64,000 bases of DNA from Pogona vitticeps (lineage: Eukaryota > Chordata > Lepidosauria > Squamata > Agamidae): positions 196,180,947 to 196,244,946 of the forward strand of contig NC_135783.1 in the NCBI RefSeq assembly GCF_051106095.1, read 5' to 3'. Below are positions 34,611-47,000 of this stretch, piece by piece. The position numbers and the translations under genes are program-made. The notes beneath the pieces were generated by a model. That model worked only from the letters and a program-made list of their open reading frames with translations, ran no database searches and was not told the origin of the DNA. Each line of letters starts with the position of its first letter. Within the stretch, counting starts at the first letter, position 1.

Positions 34611-34926
34611 GCTTATTCTGGGGGTAAGTTCCCTTAGGATAATTGGCATATTATACCCACCCTTATATGTGTGGAGGGCACTGCCTTGCAGTCTGTCCTC
34701 AACAGAAGGTGTCTAGGATTTCCTCTTTGCCTCTGGGCTGTGCAAGACTGTGATGTAACAATCACTCTGCCTTTGCTCATGTATGAGGTTGTTTGCATGC
34801 ACCAATGGGAGTTGTTGGGAGGCGGAGCCAGAGAAACTAGAAGGGAGGGGTGAGGCAGATAAGAGCAGCTGGTAAGTTAGTCAGTGAGTGATTGTGAGAG
34901 AGCCTGAAGTGAGACATCAGTTAGAG

Positions 34927-35259
34927 CAGGGGTCCCCAACTCCTGGTCTGTGGCCTGGTAGCGGGCCGTGGCCTTGGCAGGACTGGGCCGTGGAGACAGA
35001 TCTCCTGACCCCCCCGCATGCACAGCCGGCCCCCCGCATGGGTGCCACAACCATCCCCCTGCGCACCCCGCCCACCCACACATACACGCGAGCACACCCT
35101 GCCCATCCACGCATGCGCATGAGTGTGCCCCACTCGCGAGCATGCCCCACCCATCCGCGCATGCGAGTGAGCCCCACCCACCCATGAGCATGCCCCACCC
35201 ACCTGCGCACAGACCCTGCCCCCAACCGGTCTCTGGTTTAGAAAAGTTGGGGACCACTG
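34927..35259. mobile_element. hAT-type element with CpG-rich repetitive core
   Basis: Left end CAGGGGTCCCCAACTCCTGG and right end AAAGTTGGGGACCACTG are inverted repeats. The flanks AGTTAGAG and ATCTACAG agree at only five of eight bases, so target duplication is doubtful or decayed. The core has repeated GAGCATGCCCCACCCA-type units with many CpG and GCATGC sites. Open frames through the core are not genes. Confidence 0.75.
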
Positions 35260-38119
35260 ATCTACAGAAACATGCCTCTTCTTTCTACCTCTTTCAATCA
35301 AGATGGTGGGTAAGGTCATCAAGCCTGCTGGTGCTGTTCTGTGAGTCAGATGAGGCTGTGGAGATGCCAAAGCAGAAGTTGAATAGGTAGTGGACTGGCT
35401 TATAGCCAGTAAACTGAAGCTGAACCTTGAAAATATGGAGAGTCTCTTGCCTGGTGGCCCCTTGCTCTAGGAATTAGGGAAGAGACCTTCCCTGGATGGG
35501 GTTGCAATCCCCCTGATGGAGCAAAGCTTGGAAATACTCCTTCATCCCTCTCTGTCACTGGAGGTCCAGAGGGATTCTTCAGCTCAAACGGTCTTGGGCC
35601 AGCCTCCCTTCAATAGTCTTTCCTGGACAAGGAGGACCTGGCTTCCATAGTTAATGCACTGGTAACTTCCCATTTAGACTCTCACAATGTGCTCTCACAA
35701 TGTCCTTAAAGATGACATGGGGCCTCAGCTAGTGTGCTAGGCAGCACTGAAATAGCTAGCAGCAGGAACACATTCTAGAAATCTTACAATCGTTGTTTTG
35801 AAATTTCAGCGGCTGCCAATTATACTTTCACCCCAAGCTCAAAGTGCTGGTGATGATATTTAGAACTCAAATGGAGTGGGTGATCTTGAAAGCTTGCATG
35901 CATTTTTGTGCCCTTTTGGTTGGTCTAACAAAAATCTTACACTATTACATACAATGAAAATGAGTATTTCTCAAGAAAAATGACCAGGAAGCTACTATGG
36001 AAATAGGAAGGCAGAGTTTGGGACATTGTATGGCAAACAGCTTGTGTGCTGGTAAAACTGTGTGCTATGAAAGGATGGACATTATGATCCCTGAGAAAGA
36101 GAAGAAAATGGAATCAAAATGGGCATAATTACGATGTTTTAGAGTATATTCAGAGAATATAAAGGACCTCAGTTTCTGATTTCAACCCTTGCGAAATTCA
36201 GGCACAGGCTGAACATAGGCCAGCTCAGCTCTTCCGAGCACCGGTCTTCACTGTGCTTGGGAGGAGGCCGACTCTACAGCTGCCTGCCTGAATGCAATCC
36301 TTCCGCAGAAGTGAATGGGTTTCATCCATGGCATTGGGGTGTGTGTGTGTGTAAAAACTGCAGCAGTTGTGGAAACTGTGAGGGGGGGCAACCAAAGAAC
36401 CCACTGCCAACAGTAGGTGACTAAGGCATGACTATCTTTCACACTATGAGGAGAAACGTCCTTGTTCTCCTCCCTGCTTTTGTTCTGTGTGAAGCAGGAA
36501 GCAAATCCTCTGCCTGTCACGGCTCTCGGGTGGAGGCGTACTATTGGTCTACCTCCCTCCGTGGGTCCGTACGGAGTCTCCAGGCCTTCAGACCAGAGTC
36601 TCTCCCGGCCTGACACGGCAAAGTCGGAGAATGAACTTTCTCGGTTTCACCCATTAAAGCCCTTTCTTCTGTTGCCAGCCATGCCAGAATTCTCATCATG
36701 CGGACGAGACGCCTGAGCATTACATCAGTCTTGGGCAGAACCCCTTGCACGCCGGCATTCAAATTTATTGGATCTAGTCCTGCTTAAGGCAATACTCACT
36801 TAAGGAGCAATGTACGGTTCCCAGGGTGCTAGCAACATGTCATCTGCAGATGTTCTGAGAGAAGGGAAGAATTCTTATGCTGCTGCTTTACTCAGCCAGA
36901 ACAAATTCACATTCAAAAACGAATTCCCTGCCCAGGATAACCTCTGTGGCAATAGGTTAGGGTACAGCTTTCCTTCCATCTCTTCCCTTCCTTTCTTAGT
37001 TTAACTAAAGGAACCGAGGGCTCCATCCTATATCTGGTTATACCACTCTGGAAGTAGGTGAGAAAAGGTTTGGCTTTGTTTGCAAAGGGAGGGTATAAAA
37101 TGACACAGCAGAGTTTGTACGAAATTATCTATTTCTTTAAACGGTGTCAAATGAGAGCCTGACTGGCTTTAGAGATTTTGCTGGATAAATACTCAAGCCA
37201 ATGTGCTTATCACCCAACTCCAGCTCTTATTTTGGTATCTCAGACCAAAAAATAAAATAAAATAAGAAAAGAAAACCACCCAGAAGCATCTCTCTTCGTT
37301 CCAAGGAGTAAGAATAGTACCAAAAAAAAAAAAAAATCAAACTACTTAATACTTTGCCACCCTTCACGGCACCCAAGATCTACCCCTTGAGGGAGCTGCC
37401 TCGGTCTGCCCAATGGTAGAGCCATGCCTAGGTGAACAAGGCAACTAATATGCCTACATTCGTGCCTGCCCAAGGTGTGGTGAAGGCTGTGATGGCCACT
37501 ACACTTCTGTCTGCTGAAATGGCTTGAGAGGAACTGGAGCTGGTAAAAGATGGCACTTCCATGCCTTATAAAATTACCTTGCCTTACAAAAATAACTTTG
37601 TGCAGCCCCTCACACTGTTAAGGCTCTGGAAAATTGTTTCCAAATGGCTAACTCTGAAAACGCTGCCAACTTTTCTTCCTTGGGTGTGGGTTTGTGATGT
37701 ACAACATTGTAGGATGTAATGATGTAATGAGTGGGGCTAAGAAAAGGAACAGAGACCTCCATCTCTTCCAGCAGCATAGCTGGTAAGTAACAAAAGGGGA
37801 ACACAGGGACTCTTCTCCCCAACTCCCAATAAAACAGTGTGTTACTATACCTGCAGACATAAAAGCTAGCTTACCAATGTTTAACATCACAGCAATGCAG
37901 AAGCAAAAACAGAGACCCAGAAGGAAAACAGGATGAGGATTCGGCATCTTTTGAGGTAGGAAGCACATTTCAACAGGGGGGCATCTGCTCGCACTTCTGT
38001 ATCGATGTGTTCCTCCTTAAACAAATAAACAAAACCTAGTCACCAAATGTTTATGCTGTAGCCACCAAACTGCATGTGCCCCAGGAAGAAAGTAAAAAAG
38101 TGGATCCATGAAATAAAGA
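35260..38119. other. Unassigned intergenic sequence
   Basis: Apart from a short GT run at 36339-36353 and an A-run at 37321-37335 I see nothing to annotate in this 2.9-kb stretch. Confidence 0.4.
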
Positions 38120-38860
38120 GTGTGTCCTCATTATGTCATATGATTTTTATGTGGGATCCTCACCAAATCATAAACAAATCATAGATCCCATATATATCCA
38201 CAGACTATACCACAACAATCATGGATCTTTCAGCACATTATTTTGCAGTGGCGCACAACATGGATCTGAGTTACAGATCCTCATGATTTCATAGGATTTT
38301 TAGATGCAATCCTCCCTAAACCACTGTCAGATCATAGATCCCATTTACACCCACAGAAACCATGGGTCTTTCAGTGTATAGCTTTGCATTGGTGTAAAAA
38401 TTTGGTTACGAGGGACAGATCCTCCTGGATCCACATGATTTTTCCGTAAGATCCTCTCCAGACCACTGTCCAATCATAGACCTCATACGCACTCACAGAC
38501 TACAATACAGAAACTGTGGGTCCCTTGGCCCTTTTATGTGGGATGTGCCTCCAAACCACTGCCAAATAGCAAGTCTCATTTGTACCCACAGACCACAACA
38601 CAGGGATCATGGGTCCTTCAAAGTATGACACTACAGTGGCACAAAAACATGGATCCAAGCATAGATCCTCATGGATTCACATGATTTTGATGCAGGATCA
38701 TCCCCAAATCGCTGTCCCATCTGCATCCACAGACTACTGTACAACACAAAAATCATGGGTCCAGTGAATGGCTTTGGAGAAAAACATGGACTGGAACTAT
38801 GAATCCTCATGATTTTTATGTGGAATCTGCCCCAAAATAGATCCTGCTCTTTGCATTGAC
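38120..38860. repeat. Diverged tandem repeat, period about 141-153 bp
   Basis: Landmarks CACATGATTTTTATGTGGGATCC-like, CAAATCATAGATCCCAT-like, CCACAGACTA and ATCATGGGTCCTTCA recur in the same order about five times. Anchoring on the (A/C)CCACAG motif gives positions near 38198, 38351, 38492, 38586 and 38727, so spacings are about 153, 141, 94 and 141, with one short unit. Units differ by many substitutions. Confidence 0.85.
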
Positions 38861-40010
38861 CCTAGGTATTGCTATGAAGCGCACCCTCATGTGCTATGTG
38901 GCAATTGTGTTTCTGTTGCACATCTCAGGCTGACCTGAGGAGTGTCACAAAGAACAAGATGGGATTCCCTCCCGTTCCACATCCAGAGGCTGGTTGGACA
39001 ACTGCATCTTTCTTCAAAACTATACCATAAGATAGGCAAGGCCTGATCACGGGTGCTCAACACTGGCCTCAGAAATTGAGGCTTCTTTTAAAAATCAAGT
39101 CACACTCGCTTCCAATAATGGGTATCCCCTAATGCATAGTATGTGGTGTGGGATAGATCTCAGAGACAGAAGGGGATGGAAGTCCCCACCCTTCACACAG
39201 ACACTGGAGACTTGAGGGTTTCTGGAGGCTGGCAACCCAGGGGATCGTCTCTGGGTCTTAGCTCTCGTGGTGGGAAAAAGGGGAGCCCCCCCCCCCAGCC
39301 CAGCTTACATATCCAGGATCAAGCCGTGCTGTCTCAGGAACCTTCATTCTGGGAGATGCTGGGGACGAACCTCCCCAATGGGCTAGCAGTGAAAGTGAAA
39401 AAAGAGGAGCAAAATGGCCCAGGATGCTGAGAAGCAAAAAGGAGTTGGTGTTTTGTGTCGTAAGAAGTGAACATGATCCTTAGGGAACTTTGCAGGTGTC
39501 ATCAAACAAAGGCTTGCTACTGGTCAGGCTGCTGCTTCTAAGCACAGAAGCCAGGCCAGGAAAAGAGTTAGCAGCTCAGCCTACATAACCACCGCTGAGC
39601 CCTGTAAAAGCTTAGACTAGCTTTTGTTCAAAAATCGGCGGTTGCTCTGCTGGATTCCAGAGACGGATCTGTTTACGTGGTTCCCACAGCAACATGGTTC
39701 CGAGACAGCCCAGGGCTACTGGTCATTCCTGCTCTGGACCAGGAGGCTGACAGAAGCGGCCTCAGGGCTCTCCTGCTAGTGGCTCTCAGTTGGGCAAGAT
39801 TTTTGTTTCAGTCAAGCTCTCCAGCATCAAGCACATGACGGTGGTGAGGAGGATGCCTGGAGTGTTCAGAGTGCGCGGCCAGGAGGGTGTGGAGGGCAAG
39901 AGTGGGCTTCTTTTTTTTGCTCCTAGCACCCGACCAACAGAGAATACACTTAAAATAGGAGGAGAGAGGAAATTCCAGCCGCTTCTGGTATCAATCTGTT
40001 AAATGTTTTG
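38861..40010. other. Unassigned sequence
   Basis: GC-richer patch at 39.2-39.9 kb with a C-run at 39284-39295. Short open frames here show no family features. No gene supported. Confidence 0.4.
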
Positions 40011-40017
40011 GAGATTT

Positions 40018-40396
40018 GGGGGATCTGTTATATAAAATATACAACTTGTCCCTTAAAACGGCCCCAGTGCCAGACGACTGGAGGATAGCACATGCCACGC
40101 CAGTCTTTAAAAAGGGAAGGCAGGGGGACCCAGGAAATTACAGGCTGGTTACCCTAACGTCTACTCCAGTGAAGATGGCAGAGAGCCTCATCCAAGATAA
40201 AATCTTAAAACACATAGAAGAACAAGCCTTGCTGAGGGAAAAACAGCATGGCTTCTGTAAGGGTAAGTCTTGCCTCACAAACCTCTTAGAATTCTTTGAA
40301 AAGGTCAACAGGCATGTGGATGCGGGTGAACCAGTAGATTTTGTCTATCTGGATTTTCAGAAGGCATTTGACACGGTCCCTCGCCAAAACTGCTTA
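40018..40396 (+). mobile_element. CR1 LINE fragment, reverse transcriptase N-part
   Basis: A continuous frame reads DDWRIAHATPVFKKGRQGDP, GNYRLVTLTSTPVKM, KILKHIEEQALLREKQHGFC and VDFVYLDFQKAFDTVPRQ, a CR1-type reverse transcriptase. Both ends are lost; the right edge joins the R4-like piece. It is a different copy from the one at 24-26 kb, and has no stop over about 125 codons. Confidence 0.88.
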
Positions 40397-40740
40397 TAGT
40401 ACTGTGTGAAATTTCTTGATATTGTTCCCAAAGCCTCAATAACTACAGGGATCACTGACATGTGTTTCTTCCAGAGGTGAGATGTTTTAATTCCCATGTC
40501 GCTGTACTTTGTTAGTTTTTCCAATTCTTTATTTTCAACTCTGGCATCCCCTGGAATTGCAATGTCCAGATATTTCTTCGTTCTATTACTACTATGTCTG
40601 CTGTGTTGTGTTCAAGGTGTCTTATCAATTTGGATCCAGAAATCCCACAAGATCTTCACTTCCTCATTTTCTGATCTTATCTCCCTGATGTTCCCACAGG
40701 TTTTTGGAGGCTAGCAAGTTAGATTTTTTGCATAACGACC
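40397..40740 (-). mobile_element. R4/Dong-like LINE fragment, antisense
   Basis: On the minus strand near 40.58-40.69 kb the frame reads NEEVKILWDFWIQIDKTPEH and then NTADIVV, which resembles the C-terminal endonuclease region of R4/Dong-type elements (EDVTILWDFSIRTDK ... RPDIVI). The frame then degenerates. Family assignment is from recall. Confidence 0.5.
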
Positions 40741-41029
40741 AGTGTACAGTATATTTTATAAAATATGTTTAAATATATTTTATTTCTATATATTTACTAT
40801 ATTATTACATAAATTTTAATCTCACATGCCAACTTATTGTTAACGACTAAATCCCATACTTCTTTGCAGCATTCACTTACCTGATTGTATTTATTTTTGC
40901 TATCATGTTGCTGTGACTACTAAATTTATAATTAAATCTTTTTTCAACCATCCATCAATTCTTAATGTTTTAAGAATTATTTTAATATATGCTACTTTTA
41001 TATTGTCTTTTAAAATGTTTTTAATGTTT

Positions 41030-41090
41030 TTAAGTTTTAATGTTGCACGCTGCCCAGAAGCCACTGGCAATGGTGCGGCTAAAAATATTG

Positions 41091-41161
<71 letters not shown>

Positions 41162-41218
41162 ACAAACAAACAAACAAACAAACAAACAAACAAACAAACA
41201 AACAAACAAACAAACATT
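41030..41218. repeat. LINE/SINE tail with (AAAT)n(AAAC)n
   Basis: TGCACGCTGCCCAGAAGCCA ... GGCTAAAAATATTGTAAATA is a squamate LINE/SINE tail, followed by about 70 bases of AAAT units and about 56 bases of AAAC units. Confidence 0.85.
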
Positions 41219-41971
41219 CTGAGTTTCCCAGCCAGCATCCTATTTCCCACCATCTTGAAACAACCTCATGCAAAGGGTGCAAACCCAAGCAGTGGTCCAA
41301 GAAAGATGGAAAGGAGGAATTTTCCAGGAAAAGGGGAGGGCACCATTGCCAATCCAAAGAATTACAAGGGTTTTTTGGGGGGTGGGGGGGAGGGAATAGA
41401 GAGGTATACCCAATATGCATAATAAGATTCCTTTAAAAATAACATAAAGAGGGAAACATACTACTTTAAGCCCAACTGATTACATTATTATTTTTTTATT
41501 GTTACTACTGAGAGGGAAACGCCCATTTTATAAATGTGGGAAGAATACCAATGTCAATCAAAGGGTCCTCAAAAGCAGCCTTTTAGTGTTATGCTTTTAA
41601 CAGAGGGCTGGAGAATAAGAGTCAGTCGTAGTCCAAATGAGAGGGCGAACACAAGTTTTTAAGGAGGTGAGCCTCTTGACAGCAAATGGAGCCACATAAT
41701 TAATTTTTAAAAAAAGACACCTGTGACGCTCCCTAAGTTCCCCGGTTTATTTCTCTACACAACCCAGGTTCACTTTAGGGGATGACACTTGTTTTCAACC
41801 CTTTCCGCCGCCACCAGAGGATTTCTCCTCACTCTATCAAATATGATTCTTAAATCAGTGTTATTCAATCAAACAAAGTTTATTAAAGTGTTCATAAGTA
41901 AATCATATAAAGTAAATCATGGATGGACTTATTTCATTTAGTCAATCAACTGTGCTTTAGTAACATTTATA

Positions 41972-42408
41972 CAGTGGTGCCTCGCTTAACGAGCGCACCG
42001 TACAACGACAAAATCGCATAGCGATCCCTTTTTTGGGATCGCTAATGCGATCGCTCAACGTTTTTTTAATAGGGCAAAATTCGCTTTGCGAAGACCGGTA
42101 AGCGTTTCGCTTACCGATCTTCGCAAAACGAAGCCCGACAATCAGCTGTTCGGCGGCCAAAATGGCCGGTGGAAGCCCGGAAATGGCCCAAAATGGCCAC
42201 GCACAGCGTTTTCGCGCCCTCGTTAAGCGAGGGGAGGGCGCGAAAATGGCTGCCGGCCATTAAGAAGCATCGCTGAATGGTGAGTATTCGGCCCATTTGG
42301 AACGCATTAAACCATGTTCCAATGGAATTCCCTGCCCTGTTCAACGATGCTTCAGCATAGCGAAGTTTAATCCAGAACAGATTAACCTCGCTATGCGAGG
42401 GACTACTG
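41972..42408. mobile_element. Tigger-like palindromic MITE, copy 2
   Basis: CAGTGGTGCCTCGCTTAACG at the left and GCGAGGGACTACTG at the right, flanked by TA. Internal GCGATC/GATCGC motifs and the shared GGCGCGAAAATGG-like block agree with copy 1, including AAAATGG(C/G)C repeats. Confidence 0.88.
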
Positions 42409-45405
42409 TATTTGCTTACACAGAATCATGTTAATACAAGTATTTATTCATTTCTTTTCTTATTCATTTGTTTCTCTGTCTCTCTATCACTCTTTACTAA
42501 CACAAGACTGGTCCTGACTGAAACTCTAACTGATCCCTGACTGAAGTCCTCTCTAACTCCTAACTCATTTCTCTAACTGTCAACTCAGACTCTGTCATCC
42601 ATTCTCTTAAATATCCTTAGTTCCGCCTCTTCTGTGCAGTCATTGGCTCCTGAGTCAGGGTTCCATTGTGATGGACAGGAGTGGTTCCTGACCTGTCCGT
42701 CACAACACCCAAGCATGTTTTTTTTTTTAATTTAAACATATGGCTAGGCCAAGGAGACACCCACCCTCTTTTTTAAAGTGGGAGGAGGAAATGGTTACCA
42801 CTTATAACACAAATGAAGCCACAGATTTTTTATTTAACTGAAGTCACCTAAGCATTTTCAAAGTTTAAAAAAAAGTTACGAGGCCAAGCAGGCACCTATC
42901 CGTTCTTTTCTCCATAAAGGGAAAAAAAGACAGAGCAAGTCCCTAAAGATTTCAGATAAAAATAAAGCAGAAATAAGGTTTTTTTAAAAAAATAAATAAA
43001 TAAAAATGAAACAAGAAAAAGGAACCTCCCGATAGAAAGTGTTTCTCTGCATGTTTGTGCCTGTGTCTATACACACAGAAACGGACACAGACACACAAAG
43101 ACACACACAGATACCACCACCCCAAAATTTGGAAAAAAAATGTGATGAGGTCGAGACAATTCGGTTTAACTGGCCAAAGCGCCTATGCCAGGAGGTGCCT
43201 GGGCTACTGGCCACTGGTTATTTTGCCAGTGACCTCAATCCCAAAGCTAACTCCATATTTGCATAGACCAGCTGGGCTTTTAAAAGAAAACAATCCACTC
43301 ACAGTTGGTAGTGGTGTTTACCCATGGAATGCTAATGCCATGTGTCAGCTATGACATATAGTCTGTAAACAGTATGTTGATTATCTCTAATCAGAGATGG
43401 AACTTCTCAGGGTGAAGCGCAACCCAACGAATAGCTCTGCTGCAACTTAAAGGCTAGCAAGTGTTATCTGGGATAAGCTTTTGTGTGATCAGCTGCCTAC
43501 CTCTGAGAAAGTGGGCTTCAGCCCACAAAAAAGGTCTATGCGAAATAAAACTTGTTAGTTTTTGAAGTACAGCCAAAGTAACTGCTGGTTTTTCTGCAAT
43601 GGATTGCAGACTAGCACAGCTACCTTTCTGGACACTGCTTCACTACAGGATTTGAAGAGACAAAGGAAGAGAGCATATCTAGTTATCTGTCTCTCTCTGT
43701 GTGTACATATCTGATCTTGGAGGAAGTTCCCGTCACAAATAATGGCCCAAATCCTGTTGTGTAAGTGATGCCTGCAGAAAGGTGATGGTGTCATTGGTGG
43801 GGGAAGGTTGGTTTTTTTTTTTTTTTTTGTTTTTTTTTTGATAATTAAGAATTCCTATTTCTGTCTCAGGGCTCTCACAGCTTGCATGCAATGAGACTGA
43901 CTAAACACAGGTTGGGCAAGCTATAGGACAGAAGTAGTAATAAATACACCTAAATCCCACAGGAAGATAGTGTGTGTTATTGTGTTTGGTGGTATCTTTA
44001 TACCTCGAATAATAATCAAGCTCTGCACAAACGGACCATGTCCATATGACCCCAGAGTTCGAGAAAGATCTTCAAGTCTGGACAGTTTTGACTTCTCATG
44101 CTGAATATTCATTCACTGCTGTGTCCAGAAATGTGGTGCTTCCAATGCTTTTCCCTTTAGAACTTTTTTCCTCCGTCAACTTTATCATGGAGTTGATCCT
44201 TATCATGCTAACTGCACATTTGCTATTTACTCCAAATATGTTCAAACAAATCAAGTTTTAATACCTCTTGCAAACTTTTACATAGAAACTACGCCCAAGA
44301 TGATGGATGGACCCTATGCTTTGCAGTAAGACGGGTTAATGTATCACATTGACTTGCCACAGGATACAGATCTGCTATTGAAGTGCTTTCCCTTTTACCC
44401 TTCAGTAGGACAACACTCACAAGTTCATGCAGATAGCTTTAAGGTTAGGCATAATTTTCAATGCTCATATGACCCATGATTGTTACAGTATAAAAAATGT
44501 GTGATAAAGATTCAAGGGTGCCAATCATACATTGTCAATATTTTTGAGGACAAAAAAGTCTCAGGAATTTGTCCAGGAACCTTTGATGAAGGCAAAGGAT
44601 TGAAGTTAGTGACCACAAATGATCAATGAATTTGTAAATGCAGCATCTCTTGCTCCATCCATTCTGGAACTAAGGGATACAAGAAACAGAAGCATTAGCT
44701 ATTCCACTTGTTTTCATCCTTAAAATATCATTTGTTTCATTATCCATTCATTGGTCTTTCCACTTGTTTTCATAATTACTCTGGGGCTGATGGGTTAATT
44801 ACTTTATTCCCATTTTCCTTTCTTTCCTGACCTGCAACTCCACCCTGAATATATTTTCATTTAAAACAACTATTTTATCCTGGGGGAGGGGAGGAAGCAT
44901 CATAATTTCTGGTGGCCCAAAATGTTTTTAAAAATCACAAAAATATCTTTGGGGTACTGAGCTTACCCCCAAATATGGAAAAACGGTCTCCCACTGCCCT
45001 TAGAATGCAAAAGGTGACTGTGAGCCAAATTTTTAGCAAATGTAAATTTACATTTCTGAGAGATGACGGAGGGAGCCCCAGGGATTCTGTTTGCCCATCT
45101 CTTTATTAAATGATCCCTCATTTTATACTTCCGATATTATATATAAATGATAGCACAGCTGTCTCTTTTCACCTCTCCCTCTCTTTTAAGGGACCCATGT
45201 AGGGCTGTTCAGAGTCCATCAAATTTTCATTCCAATAAGCTAATGGAGGGTGGGGAGAATCTTACAAAGGGCATTAATGGATTTTTTAATAAATGGAACA
45301 GATTCATATGAATTTCCATTTCCTTTCATAATTAAAAACAATTAAACAAGTAGGGTTACTTGATTTACTTTTCATTCTTAAAAAAAAACCTCTTCGGTGG
45401 AATAC
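42409..45405. other. Intergenic sequence with one old repeat piece
   Basis: The block 43391-43630 (AGAAAGTGGGCTTCAGCCCA ... GATTGCAGACTAGCACAGCT) matches a dispersed amniote repeat whose name I cannot give. T-runs occur at 43813-43839. Otherwise nothing was assigned. Confidence 0.45.
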
Positions 45406-45925
45406 AAGTGGTATAGTGAACCGGGTAGGTGGGTCTCGTCAGCCTTGGAAGGCAGCCCATCTAGGCAAAGGAAAACTCTGATTCCAAACCTCCACTGCCT
45501 TGTGGCTATATCCACTGATGGAAAAGGCTTCAGGAGTTAACCTCGAGGCAAAATCTGGAGCTGGAGTCCCAGAGGCAGTTCGTGTCATTCTGGCAACTTC
45601 TGCAACATCGCTGGAACCAGTTGTATTGGCTCTTGCCTTTCCATTGGACTATTTCAGCGATGTGGAGAGCGGGGATTTGCTGCTTGGGTAACAGCCTATC
45701 CATATTATTTTACCCAGGCTTCATGCTCTTGAAAGGAGACTTCAGCTTCGCATAGAGCGTTGAAGCAAAATCAGGGAGCTGGACAGGGGACAGATTGTAT
45801 TTGTCTTCAGTGTGGAAGGGATTGTCACTCTCGAATTGGCCTTCTTAGCCACACTAGATGCTGTTCCACATCCTCTATACAAAACACTTAACCATAATCT
45901 CTCAAGACTGAAGGATCCCTACACA
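45405..45925 (+). repeat. Dispersed repeat related to the RTE-like LINE 5' region
   Basis: The stretch contains CTCCACTGCCTTGTGGCTAT, CAGCTTCGCATAGAGCGTTG and TCTCTCAAGACTGAAGGATC. CAGCTTCGCATAGAGCG also occurs, nearly identical, at the start of the RTE-like LINE on the minus strand (about 30.82 kb), which links the two. It may be a LINE leader fragment or a non-autonomous derivative. Confidence 0.5.
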
Positions 45926-45927
45926 GT

Positions 45928-46112
45928 GGACAGAGTAATGGGGTAGGACTCTGGAGACCAGGATTTGAATTCCCCACTCAGCCATGAAAACTCACTGGGG
46001 GAGTGGAACTGGGGGAAACACTCATCAAATATCTCATATACCTTTAAAACCCTGTTAGTGTCACTGTAAATCAGTTTCAAGTTGACAGCACAGAACAACA
46101 ACAACAGAATGC
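45928..46112 (+). repeat. tRNA-derived SINE, ACAAC-tailed family, copy 3
   Basis: CAGTGGACAGAGTAATGGGG, a B-box-like TTGAATTCCCC, AAACTCACTGGGGGAGTGGA and CAGTTTCAAGTTGACAGCAC with an ACAAC tail match copy 1 in order. Confidence 0.78.
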
Positions 46113-46887
46113 TGTTGATATTCTTGAAGATTCATTCAGTGTGTTGCAAAATTCAAGCTATGCTACATGCGGTCTGATATTTTCCTGAACAAGAGCAGTG
46201 CCTCCACATGGAATGAGCCTTGCAGGATCTCTGATCTTCCCCCTTCATCCCTCCCTCATGATAAATTGCATGTTCCAATTTGACCAAGGAAGGGAGAGGA
46301 CTATATGGGAATACCATCATTGTAGACACAAATGACTCATTTTTCAAATCAGAAAAGAAACACTTGAGGATAACAACTGCTGTTTCTGATCTAGGCGAGA
46401 ACTTTGTGTGACAATAAAAAATGAGTTGTGGTTATTTTTAATGTAAAAGCTTATTTTTCCTCAAAGTTTTTGTGTTAACTTTTCATATTAGATCACAATT
46501 TTTAATTTTTTTAAAAAAGATTGGATGATGATAGAGGTGAGGTGCAGAAGTGTGAGGGTTTTCAGAAATAAAAAGAGTAGCATGATGCCAAGAAGTTTGA
46601 AAACAACTATGCTATAGGATGGGGATCCTGTATTGTGATCTCTTACATATTCAGACACAACCCAGTTAAGCCAAACTATATGAGTTTAAGCTGATGTCAT
46701 TCTATTCTGAGCAGTAATATCAAATGGTTATAGTCCCATATATTATGACTTAATAAGGTTATGAGTATACCTCTCTCCCATTGCTTTTTATGTTTTACTT
46801 AATGTTGTCTGTTCAGCGCCCTCACTAAAAGCTAATGACATTCTCGGTGCCATTCCTTACTTTGATGAGCCCTTTAAAATGTAAAAG

Positions 46888-47000
46888 ACATTGTTCATTA
46901 CTGCCATCTCTGGGCTCTGGGTTGAATTTTGTCGCCCAAGGATATTACTTGTTCTGTTCACTGATTTGACAGAACTCTCCTATACAATATGAAATAACAC
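46888..47000. repeat. Unnamed dispersed repeat, copy 2
   Basis: Same orientation as the copy at 8111; shares CATTGTTCA, GGGTTGAATTTTGTC, GATATTACTTGTTC and TTCACTGATTTGACAGAAC. Confidence 0.6.

Noticed and set aside
34877-35390. Several overlapping long open frames on both strands
   Set aside because: They come from the GC-rich repetitive core of a hAT element; low stop frequency there is compositional.
38120-38860. CRISPR-like array
   Set aside because: Units are about 150 bp, contiguous and diverged, in a vertebrate genome; no short identical repeats with unique spacers.
39143-40002. Two moderate open frames in a GC-richer patch
   Set aside because: No recognised domain, no splice logic, poly(C) interruption; treated as chance.
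40903-41420. Open frames with poly (CLFV) and (YLFI) repeats
   Set aside because: They read the (AAAT)n(AAAC)n tail in reverse.
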